A stretch of DNA of 64,000 nt. It comes from Trogon surrucura (Eukaryota > Chordata > Aves > Trogoniformes > Trogonidae). Below, piece after piece: positions 1 through 17,702 of the stretch (position 1 is the first letter of the stretch; every line of letters begins with the position of its first letter). The position numbers and the translations under genes were made by a program. The stretch spans positions 40,203,206 to 40,267,205 of the forward strand of contig CM036620.1 of NCBI GenBank assembly GCA_020746105.1, read 5' to 3'. The notes under the pieces were generated by a model, which made no database searches, had not been told where the DNA came from, and worked only from the letters and a program-made list of their open reading frames with translations.

Positions 1-3000
1 CCCAGCACAGAGCATGTGGTGATGCTCCCAGTGTCCTGCTCTAGTCAGGAAACAGGGTTGAGTTTCAGATGCAATGCCACCACCTGAGCAGTCTGGGGGC
101 CGCATCTTGCAACACTGCCTGTAGTGTTCTGGACATCACCAATTTACATGATACAGAATAACGTTTGCCTCCTGAAATTATTGTGGGTTACCCTGAGAAG
201 CGTCTTTAGTGGCTGTCTTGACAGCTGACAGCTCCCTACTGGGAGTGATGAGCTTCCCTGCTCCAGTGAGCTCTTTGTTTGTATTTTAGTTCCTGCGTCA
301 GTTTTACAAGCAACAACCCTGATAATTACCTAAGTGTTAGGGTTTTTTTTTCTGAAAAAAACCCCATGCAAAACATTAAGTACTTAAGAGGCTTTCAGTC
401 CTTGCTTTCCTGATGCGAAGGGATGGGTTTCCTCTGGAGTTTTTTTCTGAAATTGGTGTAGAGTAGGAGCATAGTTCTCAGTGGTGCTGTATCATACAAC
501 ATTTGGCTAATGCTCTGTGGTTATTTCTGGTAACTGAAACAGGGGTTACAGTGACAGGGTAGGTCTCTTCTATGTTCTAATAAAATAACTAGTAGTCTGA
601 TGCAGACTGCATGAATAACAGAGATTTGGAGCCTTTCACCTCATTTGTGGTGTATATATTAAAGAATGAGCTCTGTGTTTAACAGAGATTACATAGGGAT
701 TATGAAACGTAGAAACTGTAGTTGCAAAAAGCAGTTTTATTCAGCAGCAGATTGCTGTCATTTTACTGCACACTTACAAAAAAACAGAGTTTCTAGTTAA
801 AGGAATACAGAAAACTGGACTCAGTTAACACGTTAATATTACCCTATATAGAATTACAGTATTTCAGTTGAAAAAATGTGTAAAAGCATTTATCAATGCA
901 TTTGAAATTAATATCGTTTGCATAGCGTGACCAAGCTGTCTGCAATCTCCTAAAAATACCTAATTTAGAGAAGCCCCTGCACTTGGCAAGCTATCCAGTG
1001 AATAAGATAAATGAATCCAGATAATGGATAGCTGATGTACAAATGTAAGGACAGTGCAAATGAGCTATTCCATCTATCGTGGGAGGCTAAGCAAAAAAAA
1101 CCCAAAACTTGTTATTTAAGGCAGAGATGTAAGCATGTATGACTTTTTTGAAGTGAATAAACAAAAGAACATAACATAGTCATAGAACTATACATGACTG
1201 AGGACACGTACTGTATCTGGGGAACTATGGCTTTACCTGTTCTGTTGATGCTGTTCTGCAAAAGAAATCTCTTGCAGCCTATTGATCATTTCATCCCGCA
1301 CCAACCTTGGAGCAGCTAATTGTAAGTCTGCATAATTAAAATTGAGTTAGTACAGATGGATGTGAGTGATCCTGTCCTGAAATAGGCAATTGAAAAAAAA
1401 TTAGGATCTCCTGATTTATTTTAAAAATGTCAGGAATTTTAGGATAAACAAAGCAAAATCAAAGCAGGAAAAAAAAAAATATAAAAAAGGTATCAAAATG
1501 GAATGGGGAAAGGAAGCAAGAACATAAATCTTCAATGGAATATTGATTTTTATACACAAAGAAGAGATCACACAGGGTAGAGAATATTTAGACAGCAGTG
1601 AACAAATGCACCTCCTCCAGTCCCTTAAGGATGCTGCAGAGCTATAAAAAGGACAAGAAATATCTTCCCTGAGAGAAGGGCTGGACAACATGTTTTCTAT
1701 TTTTTACGATAATTTACTTTGGGGTTGGGGATAAAAATTTAATTGTTTTTAGGGATCTCCTTTTTCTCCACTTGAGTAGTTTAAAAACAAATGAACACAT
1801 AGTTAAATGAGTTTTTAAAATACTTTGAAGATAAATCACCTCTGGATGTTTGGAGTAAGGAGAAAAATTTTCAATTTTAGTATTTTTTTTTCTATTTTTT
1901 ACCAGCTTTTCCTGAGGCTGTTTACTCTGCGTATATTAGAGAGAAGGATAACGAAGCATTTTAAAAAGGCAAAATCTGTGCTTGTCTCTTAAACCGGAGC
2001 TTCTTTTTTCTAATTGATTTTTTTTTTTTTTAATCCTGCTTTCTCACTGAGGTAGTGTTCACAGGCAGGAAGGAGTTAAAGGACACCCAAACAACTCAGG
2101 AGCTCTCTGTCCATCAGGGCTAATCTTGAGGTAGAAGCAATGAAAGGCTTCACAAAGAGGGAAGTGGTGGCGGCATTTATTTTGCTTCTCTGGAATTATC
2201 AATTGAGAATGAGTGTACCTGAGCTATTATTTTTTTTTTGTTGTTTATTGGGCAGCGTAATCAAAACCTATGCAAGAGAAGACAGAGGTATTTCAGAAAG
2301 ATCTGCTTGTGCATCTCAGATGGGAGCTCCCAAACTCTGTGGCTCCGCAACAGGATGGGTTGGCAGTGTGTGATTTGATGCATAGCTAAATAATCCTGAC
2401 AATAATTTCAAAAATGGTAGATGAAGGAGACAAAGCTCTTTCTTATAACTCTTTTACTATTTTCATGCCTTAGGCGCTTGCCCACATAGAAAAGGTCTGG
2501 TGACAGGAATCTGTTCTCAGGACAGAAAATGGCTATAGAATGGCAAATTGATTTGATACTACTGCTAAATTTCTGCTCAGTCATCAGCAAGGTTTTACAG
2601 GTATTCTCCATGCTATACAAGGCTGGCCTTTAATTCTTTTAATTCTTGCCTCATCTTGTTGTGGTATGAAATAGAGTCTCATTACATAACTTGAGCGTCC
2701 TAAGTCTGCGACATTTATTGTTGGTTGCCATACATTCTGATTTTGAATAAGAAGTTGGTAACTTAGCTTCAGTTTATATTACTTTCACCAACTTAGAGAC
2801 TTATGCAGGATACCATGGATTCATGAGTCAGCCCTTACTGTAACGACTCAGTTTGGGCCCGGGAGCCAGAGAGCTAAATATAGTGCATAGCACTAGAGCC
2901 TGGGGAAAAGAAAATCCGTTTTGGGACTGATGAAAGGTCAGTTTGGAACAGAGGTGCCTGGAGTGCAGAAAAACTTGCCCCAGCTACCAACTTCGCTCTG

Positions 3001-4544
3001 TTCTTATTTGACAAGTAGCACTGCAGAGCTAGGTAGGGGATAGAAAAAAGCACAAGAAGTTAAGAGGAGAGGAAAAGATGAAAGAAATGGACACTGAAAA
3101 GGAACCAATTCTGAAGTCTCTTAGCTGATCATGCCAGGCAGTAATGCACAACGTGGGCTAGAAAAGATCCAGCCCTGTGGTGCTGTAGCACTGCAAATAC
3201 CTGGGGTACCAGTGCTGAGCTATGCACCAGCTTTCCCTGGCTCCAGTCTTAGAAGGAGAGCAGAGACGTGCCACTGTCCCCATCCTTGTCTTGATCTGGA
3301 GGTATTACCTGCCAGAAGCTTTTAGTTTTGGAGTGCATCCTCAGTACTGAGGGAAGGCAGTCTCCTCCACATGATAAACATCTCAAGGTAAGAGGTGCTG
3401 AGGCTGGGGCCAGCCTGTTTCAGAGTGTTTGGAGCGCAGCTCACTGGGACCAACTGCTGGGTGGTACCATGCCTTCCTGAAAAAAAGCTGTTGGGGGAGT
3501 TCAGCATGCTGGAGGGGAACACTCTGAAGTGATGCTGATTTATATATACAAAAAACCACCCAAACCACAGCATATCCAAGTGCCCCTGTTGCAATAAAAT
3601 AGCATATGGCTCTAGCCATTTGTATTCCATTTTTATGATCAATTTGTGACCCCTTCATTATTTTGCATAGATATTTGTAGATAAATTGTGGATGTCTCAT
3701 CCCTATTAACTCAGATGAAACTGTTGAATAAAAATGCTTCTGAATATATTTTTTCAAAACTGGAACACTCTTTCAAACAGCACAGTTAAAACATGAAATA
3801 GCTATTGTTTTCTTGCAATTGGCTGTTTTTCAGCCTAGAACAGGCAGTTAACAAGAGAAAATCTTTCATGTGAGAAAGGGCAAGTCCCCCCCACTCCATC
3901 TCTGTTAGTGACTGCCACTGGCTGCTGCTTGTGTAGCAGCAGCAGAGCCAGGACAGGTACTACAGTGTCTGCTTCAACTAAGTCCTGCTGAAAACTATTA
4001 AGGAGCAATATAGTCTAACTGCTGTGGCACAGGAAAGCCGCTTCACCTCATCCTTTTAGGGTGGGTGAAGGAATGAAGGCTGGTATGGCAACCCGTACTT
4101 CTATTTTGTCTTGGTTCTAGGGTTCCTCTGGGAGAACAGACACTTACTTTGTTGGTCCCAGCTCTGAAACAGCAGCAAAACTTTTTTTAAGACCTCATGA
4201 CAGCGCTTACAGAGGATACAGTGGACAAAAAAGGCCTTTGGATTACAGGCGGAAATGCTGACATGCGTCCAAAGAGAAGATGCTGCATACACGAGCAATT
4301 TAGGCTATTGACAACACCAAGTAACAACTGCGTCTATATTCTGAATTGGGACAACAGCTTCCTTTCAGAGCTGTATTAAAACTTTATTTCTAGGTAAATA
4401 ACTGTTTCTCCTGATCAGAATATTAGCAGATGTACAATGAAAGACATAGTTCACTTCCACCTGAGCTGGAGCCATGGCATACTCTCACTAGGAAACCATC
4501 ATCTTGTTGAGTGTGTACAAACTCAGCATCCTCTGTGCAAATTC
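1..4544. other. Flank downstream of MFAP3L, no gene recognised
   Basis: AT-rich, non-repetitive DNA beyond the likely 3' end of MFAP3L. The open frames here are short or begin at non-ATG codons. The longest, on the minus strand at 3383-3757, begins at TTG and overlaps a second minus-strand frame (3322-3642). It contains a hydrophobic stretch but matches nothing I know. Short homopolymer runs (for example poly-T near 2019-2032) are the only simple repeats. No exon, tRNA or mobile element was recognised. Distal alternative 3'UTR of MFAP3L could extend into this interval. Confidence 0.6.
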
Positions 4545-7500
4545 TTTATTGAAACAACGATCAATTTACAAGCTGGATCACATTTCATTTTGCCACTTCA
4601 GCATGAACTGGTCTCTTTGTGGTTTACGGCCATAAACTATAAAATCATAACAGTTATTTAAATCAAAATACAGTAACTGCTTCTCAAAAGAACACATTCA
4701 TATTTGTCTTACATTATTTGTAAAATGAAAAAGGATTTCATAATAAATGAAATACAACTTAAGATACTTTAGTGCAAGCATTTCCTTTGCATCTAAGAAG
4801 CTTTCAGTTGTCCAAGTATGGCATACTTAAGAGGCCAACTCTTAAAATCGCATGCTGCCAAGATATTCCATGAGAACTTCTAAAATTCAACACTTAACAC
4901 TTTAAAGAATTAGTTGATCCGAACCAAACTGAACCTCAGAAAGCCCTGGTTATACATTACAGTACTTTTGTCAAAAGGTAACTGCAAGTTGATGAACTGA
5001 CAAAGTACGTACATTAGAATAAAACAGGCACTGATTTTTAAAAAATCAACATCTGCCCGTATATGCCATTTTGCAAGTCTTATGATTATACAGTAATTTT
5101 TAAGCACAGGAGTGAACTGCTGTGCCTTACCTAACACCAATAAACCTGCATAAAAATGTTGATCTATGGGTTCTTTTAAATTTTTTAAGCGAACATCTCA
5201 AAAAATGACTGAAGGGTAGGTTTCATCACAAGTATACTCCAATCAAGAGAACAAAAAAGGATCTGGAGTAGACAAATGATGCTCAAAACGAAAATGTTGA
5301 GTAAGTAGATAGTGAGGACTATGTTCAAGTGGTCTGATTAACATGGTCTTACATTTAGTGAAAAAAAGAACAGTAAGTGTAAAATTCAAACCCAACACGG
5401 ATTTCTTGTGCTGCAGAAATCTAGTCACGTTTCATGAATTTTTTTTGGCAAAAATATTTTAAAAGGGTGTAACTGCAACTCTCTTTTCCTTTGTAAGCCT
5501 GGCTTGGTGTTCTTTATGTTTTTAGAATGGAAATTCAGTTGGACTGGATTTTCCAGATTCTGAGTGTTTTAAGAACCGTTAGTGTTTGGTGATACAATAA
5601 AAAGAACAATGCAACAGAAGGTGTGCATAGTCAAATGAAGGGAACAGATCACTATAATGTTCCTGACATGCTTAAGGTGCATGAAAATACATAAAAAGGC
5701 AAATATTAACGTTTTCTTAGATCTAGCATTAATTGTCTATGTTAATTGTGTTCTCGCACCATAAAATAACCATTCTCTACAAAATACTGCAAGACAGAAT
5801 TGTTTACTTTGTAATAGCACAGCCAAAAAGTTTAGAACACAAAGATGGGTTTGGGTCTTGGTTCCCATCTATCTCCCACAAGGGAAGTGCCTGAAAGCAC
5901 ATGAAGAGCTTTAGGCTTGCAGGTGTCACATGATGGATGCATAATGATACTGAGCAGAATACATGAAAACAGAAAAAAATACATAAAGCAGAACCATTAC
6001 AACCTCGATTTTCTTCAGGTGCAGTGCTGTTCTGCTTTTATTCCAACAATACGGCAAAGCTAAATGTCCAAAGAATTTGTAGCAGACTGGCTGGAAAAGT
6101 CCCACCTGTGAACTCACAGGTCTGAGTCCAGCTCCAGCAAAGGCAAAGTTCCCCGTGACCACAGGAGTTCAGCACTGCACCTTTCCTGTGCGTCTCATCC
6201 AAATAACTGGTGCTCGTACGTGGTTTGCAATGTATGTTTGTGTCTATTTCAGATACATGCTCTTTGTAGGCAACCTTTGGAAAAAAACCATAATCTCTAT
6301 CTTAAGGAAGTTTACACAGCGATACTGAAGAAAACCCTGGGGATTGTTTCCTCTCAAATGCTTCTCAATAAATAAATAATCAACAGGCTGGAGGACAGCC
6401 TGAGGGCAGCAGTCAAGATCAGAACTGCCTAGTACCAATTACCATAGGAATACATGAAGGAGTCTGGTCCCTAAAAAGTTCATCATTAAGAAACAATTAA
6501 AATTAAAATGCTGTAGTTTCACAATTATTTGTGAAACTTAAAAAAATATTTTAATGTTTAATAATCATTAATAATTTTCAAGTTATTTTTATGCTTTCAA
6601 AGAGAACATCCTTTCTCGTCTGTGCAATCTTAGTTGGGCACCAGGCAGGTAACTTTAGAATATATAAGCATCGTTTGCAAATGCTGCATAGGTGAAAAAA
6701 TCAAAATGCCTCTTTTCAGGAGGTTAAGGTGAATTACAAACTTTCAGTGCAAGTACCTGCTTTTGTTTTTGCTCTCATCTTTCTTCATACCAGTAGCAAA
6801 TAAAGTAACCTGAAAAACTTTGTGAACACTAACCAGAAATGTACTTTGGACTCAGACAAGAAGTTAAATGTTTGCATCAGTAGTATTTTCAATCACACTG
6901 ATCAGAAGTGAGGTTCTTTACGGTATTCTTTTAATCTACCCTGTGTTCTAGATTTATATTGCTTCACTGGGACTAAAATATTTCCAGCCACACTCCTAGA
7001 GGAACTTTGCCCTTGCATGTTTCCTTTTGGGCATGTGCAAATGCATTTTGTATAGATGCCTGCCACTGTGGTGAGCACAAACAAGGTTAGGCAACTAAAT
7101 GCTCTCACTTTCACAAGTTGGTTGCAAAATCGAAAATCTGTTATTAAACATATATATTTTTTTAATATCCATAGAAAGGCATAGATGGAGCCTTCTCTCT
7201 GCATCACATATATAAGTCATGGGGTGTTCCTGTATTACCCTGCTAGTGAAGTTCTGCACTTCAATATGATGAAGTTGACATAAAACCTCAGTTCATTACC
7301 AAGGTTTTTTTTAAGATAGCTGCAACACTGACTTTGTCTGGTGTGTTACCTGTGCAGTTAATATACCTAATGGCCTCCAATGGACACCTTATGTCAATAT
7401 TTCAATAAAACGTCCAGAGAGCCATCAACACATCATCTCCCCACACACCTACTTTTTGACTTCTTTTTCTGCAATGTACTTGATTCCAGATTTATTCTGA

Positions 7501-8869
7501 GTATTTGTATTTATACTACAGTCTTTCTTAAAAACTAAAAGGTGATTGTTTATTAGTTCCGAATTAAATGAGTGTCAAGTAATTACTAATATGCTGTTAA
7601 TCCTACACAAACTCCTCCTTTTGAGTGCTTTCTTTCCAGACTCACTTCAGAGAAGGTCCTTTTCATTGTCTGCCATAGAAATTATCACTTCCCTTCCAGT
7701 CATGGCATGTTGATGCTTTTTAATGCCACAGTCGCTGGGATCATTAAAGCTTTACTGGGGTAGAGTCAAATGAACTCAAGCAGTGAACATCCTACGTAGG
7801 CAGATGTTTCTTAAAATACCAAAGCAATAACAACACAGTGAACAGTTTGTGCGATCATCATTGTAATTTCACAGGACACTTGATTATAATTTATATTTTT
7901 TTTAATTTGGATAAAGCACTCAAGTGTATGCTTATAGATGAGAATCCCAGTAAAAGGGTCTTCTCCCATTTCAGCCTTGTCATCAGCTGATTACTGGTAT
8001 TTGCAGGACCGTTAAGAAACCTGCATATCTTCTAGTAAGGTAGTGCATACTTAGTCCTACCAAATTACTACAAAACAAGACATCTTGCATATCTGCAGCT
8101 GTTTTCCATATAAACTTCTGGCAAAGAAAAAATGATCCACATATACACAAAAAAAAGCCCTACACAGCTGTTGGAGCGCAACTTTCTGCAAGGTGTTTAT
8201 GGGCTTTTCCATCTGTAAAATACACCTCAAAGTTGTTTCTCTGTGTGAAAAAAACAGTTTGTTGGCATCTTCGTTCCATGGAAAAGGGAAAACTATTTCC
8301 CATGTGCCTAAGCAGTGTGGTCTCAAATGAAATGGAAACATTTTAGCTTTCTTTAATAGCCCTCTAAATCACAATGCAGCTGAGCAAACAGGTTTTGTAA
8401 GTGGGATCTATTAGGATTTTATTTGGCTACTGGAGTGCTGCCTCTTGGGCAATATTTCAAATTCACAAGATATTATTTGCAAAAATGGAATAGGTGGAAA
8501 TAACAAGAGTGAAGGAAGAAAACGAATACCAGTTTTATATTTAGTAATTCAAGTGTCCTACATCCTACATCAAAGACTACCAATGACTTTGAAGAGGCCA
8601 CTACAGGTGACTCCAACCTAGAAAATGCTGAGGTAAATGTTTCTTGGAAACACTCCTAATCAAAAAGAGCAATTAATATTAATGTAATAGCAATTACTCT
8701 GCCATACATCATGGTAAACTAACGTCAAACTGAGAAGAAAGTGCCAAATAATCCACATACATGCTTTTGCTATGATAGTCTCCAGGTAAGGCTTAGCGGC
8801 AAGTACAATATGTTTTTTTAAAAGAGCTCCACCTGATTTTCCTGCTATGCATAGATTCAGGAGTAACTA
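4545..8869 (-). other. MFAP3L: Probable MFAP3L 3' untranslated region
   Basis: This AT-rich stretch follows the MFAP3L stop codon on the minus strand and has no coding signal. Minus-strand AATAAA hexamers, seen as TTTATT on the plus strand, lie at 8418-8423, 6037-6042, 4545-4550 and 4383-4388, with others near 7.49 and 7.55 kb, so several 3' ends are possible. I set the limit at the 4545 hexamer because the transcribed-strand sequence just after it is GT-containing and the mammalian gene also has a long UTR, from memory. Without RNA data the true end is not known. The UTR may be as short as 0.45 kb or longer than drawn. Confidence 0.4.
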
Positions 8870-13199
<4,330 letters not shown>

Positions 13200-13482
13200 C
13201 TTTATTCTCCTCGTCTTGGAGCAGGTGGCCATTGGAATTGTACCACCTGTAATGTGGACTAGGACTACCTTGGACATTGCAGTCGATCAAGGCACTACTC
13301 CCCTCCTTGGCTATAATGTGGTCGATGCGGGAGATCACCACAGGCACAGATCCCATGTTCATGCCAGTGCAGTTGAAAGTGCTATTAGTCACATCCTCAG
13401 CAGTTGTCAAAGCCGCTAATAAGATGACAAGGCGCGTGGTAGGCAGAAAGTACAAAAAATGGTGGCTGTTCAGTACGTTCAT
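13200..13482 (-). CDS. MFAP3L: MFAP3L first coding exon (signal peptide and start of Ig domain)
   Basis: This exon begins translation of MFAP3L and gives residues 1-94 plus the first base of codon 95. The ATG at 13480-13482 has A at -3 and no upstream ATG in the adjoining UTR. Residues 1 to about 28 form a hydrophobic signal peptide (core LVILLAALTTA). Then come N-glycosylation sites at about Asn33 and Asn37, the conserved SVPVVISRIDHIIAKEG segment, the first Ig cysteine (Cys68) and the core tryptophan (Trp80, in YRWYNS). Cys68 is expected to pair with Cys121 in the next coding exon. The exon ends at 13200 in a consensus G|GTAAGA donor, phase 1. Together the two exons give a full-length, unbroken protein. 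Confidence 0.95.
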
Positions 13483-13601
13483 TTTCCTTCAGTGGTAGAT
13501 GCAACTGGCTGGGAACTGGGGTTGGTTCTGTTGAACCTTGAGGTGTGGAGGTCACAGGAGAGTTCTACCTTTGATCCGTGCAATTTTATGTTTAAAATAT
13601 C
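13483..13601 (-). other. MFAP3L: MFAP3L 5'UTR part of the first coding exon
   Basis: On the minus strand the sequence reads TTTATTTTATAG just before 13601, a good splice acceptor. From there to the ATG are 119 bases without an ATG, so this looks like leader joined to an upstream non-coding exon in the CpG island. The acceptor is inferred from consensus only. An alternative acceptor closer to the ATG is possible. Confidence 0.6.
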
Positions 13602-16600
13602 CTATAAAATAAATAAATAAGTACAATTAGATGGCATGTATAAACAATCCATTAGATGTGCTCTCTTAAAATAGTGACGCATCCATTAATGCATTTCACA
13701 ATCATCAGCTCAGTGTCTTGTCTAAATGCTAATGTTATCACAGTCCTTACTGGAAAAAGATGCATACGTTTTCCTGACAATAGTGTTGTTCAGAGTGGCA
13801 GGCGTGGGAGAAGGCTTTTATCACGTAGACACTTAGCAGCAATTTAGCTACAGCAGCAGCTATAGTTTTACGCCAAAAGTTCTACAGATTCAGTGTTGGG
13901 GGTTTTTTATATTTGCAAAATCAACAGGGAAAACAAAGTTAAAGCTTTCAGTGCTGCAACTCTGTCATGTGCATGGTCTTAGGTGAATTATGGAACATGG
14001 TGAAAGAAAGAACAGCTCCAGGAAAGGTTTTTGGAGGTGATGTTGGAATCCTTAATATATACAATTTTGTCCAAATACAATAGCACATACAGCAAAACAT
14101 ATCAGACCATTCACTTTTCTTAAGCTACTGCATTTTTTTTAAAGTTTTCTGAGATAAAACATAGCATGGAAAAATATTCTTAAAAGAGGATATTTAGTAT
14201 TTGATAAAGTAATTTCAATGTCACCTTTAGAGCAGATTTAGAAAGAAAAATACTCACTAGTGACATAATTATGGATAGGGTTTCTTTGAGACACAAATGA
14301 AGTCAGGACTTTTCCATTCCTTATGTGGCATTAAGCATTTTGCCTGTATACTTCTTGCAACCTCTCACTCCAATATTTTCCCTCAACCAATCATCTACAA
14401 CAAGCCCTTTCTTAAACAGTGATTTCAGTTTGCAGACAGAGGAGGGGGATTACAAATGTGCTATTGGCCTCATGCTCCCAAGGAACACAACTGGCATTCA
14501 GCACTCACTGAGGCCACAAGTAATGTTCAAATGACATCAGGGTATCTAACTACGTGTTTCTAAGGTAAATAATTGAAACCTGGTGAATCTTATTAGTTGG
14601 AGGAATCTATCTTGAATCCAGATATAGGTAAATACCTAACAAACTTTCCCCAAATTAACATTTCCCTTGTAAAACTGTTTACATTTTACTAAATATCTGG
14701 TTGACACCACGGTAACTCATCTACCTTAGTGTGGAAAATGACTGCTCACAAGGTTAGGTCAGTTCCATATATAATGGAAACACGAAAATAAAAACAAGCA
14801 AACAAACAATCAATCCCATTCTCTCTTTTCTTTTTTTATTCAAAAAGAAAAGAAAACAACATTACTGTCTTTCACTGGTAATATTTGATTTAGGTTGTTT
14901 TCTTCTCCATCCTCTGTTCTCTGTAAAGCAATGAACTTGATTTCATACAAATAGATAAAACTATTATTAAAAAAGCAAAATTGTTTCCTCCTTTTTGCAG
15001 GATAAATTATTACTAGAAATTACAAACTCTGATTTTTAAAATAAGGTCCACGTTTGGCATGGATGCCTGTCACAATCCAAGCCCGCCCTCATTTTTTTCT
15101 AATTATTGAATGTGGAAATACTTGTCTCAAAGAGCCAGAATAATCTTTAAATTAATATGCAAACTTCATTTGTCATATAAAGCTATATAAACAATGACTT
15201 CAGAAATCCATTTCCAATTATGCAAAGCATGTAGAGCCTGCACTTTGGAAGTTCCGTGTAGGCACAGCCTGTTTGAATTAGCACTTTAGAAAAAATCCTT
15301 CAATTATGCCTATTCACTTCAGTAACTATTTACATCTCATTTCTACTACTCCATTAACCTTGGAGACAGCCATTCTTTATGGTTAAAAATATTCACTCCA
15401 TGAAATGTTTCTGTACAGTGTTACAGATCTGCATTGCGCCATACAGAAAAGCCAAAACCCACATCACACTTCCTGGCAAGAGAGCAGGAACAACGACTGG
15501 CTGGTTTAAGACAATGGGAAGGGCAAGAGAACAACATAAATTGATTAAGCTTTGTGTTGCTAATTACTGGCTGTGGCTTGTTACTATTTTATTTGAGCCT
15601 ACTGTATTTGTTGATGGCATAAAAATCAGTGGCAATCAAAAAAGGTGTTTACGATGGAGAACAATTTATAGTCCAGAAGGAAAAGAAATAGCATCACTCC
15701 AACGGGTGAACAGAAAACTTGTTAGGAAGGACCCATAGTGTACAAGGAAGCTCAAAGCAGCTGGTAGTCCACTGAATCCCTACAGCACAGGGATGCTGTG
15801 GAAGGATATTTGGAACAGTGTGTGATGGCAGTAACAATGTAAGGTGTGCCTATTCTGTATGTTTGTGTTTAACACAGAGCATATTGAAGCAAAAATACAT
15901 ACCTTTGTGTGGCGATAATGAAGGTGACTGGTTCTTAATATGGTCAAATGGCCAATTACTTTTCTGAAAATAACAGTGTCTCCCTCTGGCACAAAATTGA
16001 ATCATGAATAACTGCAGTAAGTTTTGAGAAATAGAGCCAAATAATTTATGTCTACTGTGGGAGATTCATATCTACTCATGTCACTTCTGGGAATCTACTT
16101 TCCAATGTATGTTCCTGGAATGAAAAAATATTAAGACAACACTAAATAACTCTGTAGATGCATTTCTGTTTGAAGTAAATAGTTTGATGGCTAGTAGGAG
16201 GAATAACCAAGTAGTATGTTTAAAGCAGAATATTTGGAAATGGTGATGCTGCTTTCATGTGCCATCCAGGGAAGTGCTTTTGATGAACACTTAAGTAGGT
16301 TCAAGGAGTCAGGGAGAGACCTCACTGAAGAATGGTGTTTTAAGATACAAGTTTAGACAAATGTTCCCAGGGCAACTAGGAAGTGACAGGCAATCTTTTC
16401 TTTGGTGTGCATCCTCTGCAATGTTAGTGAGGAACAAAAAAATGGAAGAAACCAAAGAAGGATTTCTCAGCCACAAGAAAGTTAAAGGATGGCCATGCAG
16501 GGACCCTGTATGTCCAGGACCTCTGTTCAGCAGGACCAAAAGTGCTAGAGGTGGGTTTGGAAAACGGGAAGGGTAGAAAATGTGCTCACCACAGACTCTG

Positions 16601-17702
16601 AAGCAAAGGGAGATTTCCTGAATGTTTCTGTCCTCCCGCTTTGCTGCAGGCTCAATAGCAGCCTGAGGATATCAGGGAAAACAAATCTGCGAGCCAGCTG
16701 CTTGTTTAAACAGAAGTGATGTAATGGGTTATGGTTCAATCGCACAGCTAAATGGGGAGAAGGCTAAGGAGACCAAAATAGGACTGCTAGTGACATGTGC
16801 CCAGTTCTGGAGAAGAAGAAAGAGAATCTGCAATATTGGAGAAATGAGTACAGTGCTGTCACCCTGGATCTTGGCCATGAGAGGCAGTAATTAGCTGTGG
16901 CCCATAATAAACCTGATGGAGGCAGCCAAAATTGTAACCTTTTAATCTGACCCGAAGTCAGAAGAAAAATGGATTGCTTAGACTAAAACAAGGATTCCTG
17001 TAATAACTCCTCAAGACTGAGTAACCCAGGCCACTATTGAAGGAGGACATCTGCAATATGGAGTATGGCTCCGTAGGAACAGAGGGAGTCTCTGGGAGAA
17101 TTTTTGCCAGAAAAGGGTCACTAGAAACAAAAAGTTAAATTTCTGGTCATGCAAAGAATAACCGTTCCTTTCTCCCACGCCCAAAGCACATGAGCTACCT
17201 GTAAAAGACCTATATAAAGTAAAAGTTTATAAAATAGTTAATGTGGCTGCATACAGTTGTTTGTTTGCTTAAATTTTAAAACTGTGGTGCACTGAAAAAA
17301 AAAAAAAAAAAAAGAATCCCGACTATCCTGAGCTACCTTTTCCACCTGAAGTGGTACTCATAGGCAGGTTTACCTCCCAACATGGAATCAGAGCGACCCC
17401 GAAACGCTCCTCCAGCACCTAGAACATATATATATATAGGTAGCTTACCCTGCCAAATTGTATTTGTAGCAACATTTACTGAAACATGGTTGCCAGTGGT
17501 CCTTACATTAAATAGTCTGGATTTTTAATCCCCAACCCAAATGGTATAAAGTGAAAGTCTGAAAATAACAAATTCACTGCTCATAGGATTAACTTCCAAG
17601 GAAAACGGCATGAGACTTGAGCCACACGAGGGAACAATGATAAGCTTTTCTTCTAAATGACATGATAGCCAGCTCTATCCAGAGAAGTTCCCTGGGATGT
17701 CC

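Noticed and set aside
3322-3757. Overlapping minus-strand frames of 106 and 124 codons, one with a hydrophobic stretch
   Set aside because: The longer starts at TTG, the two overlap in different frames, and neither resembles a known family; likely chance.
13216-13498. Plus-strand open frames over the first MFAP3L coding exon
   Set aside because: They are antisense shadows of a well-supported exon.
15379-15738. ATG-started 119-codon plus-strand frame in MFAP3L intron 1
   Set aside because: It has no recognisable domain, signal peptide or transcript context, and a frame of this length is expected by chance in a window this size.
17295-17313. 19-base A tract as the tail of a processed retrocopy
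   Set aside because: No recognisable mRNA precedes it and no target duplication was seen; poly(A) retrocopies are rare in CR1-dominated bird genomes.
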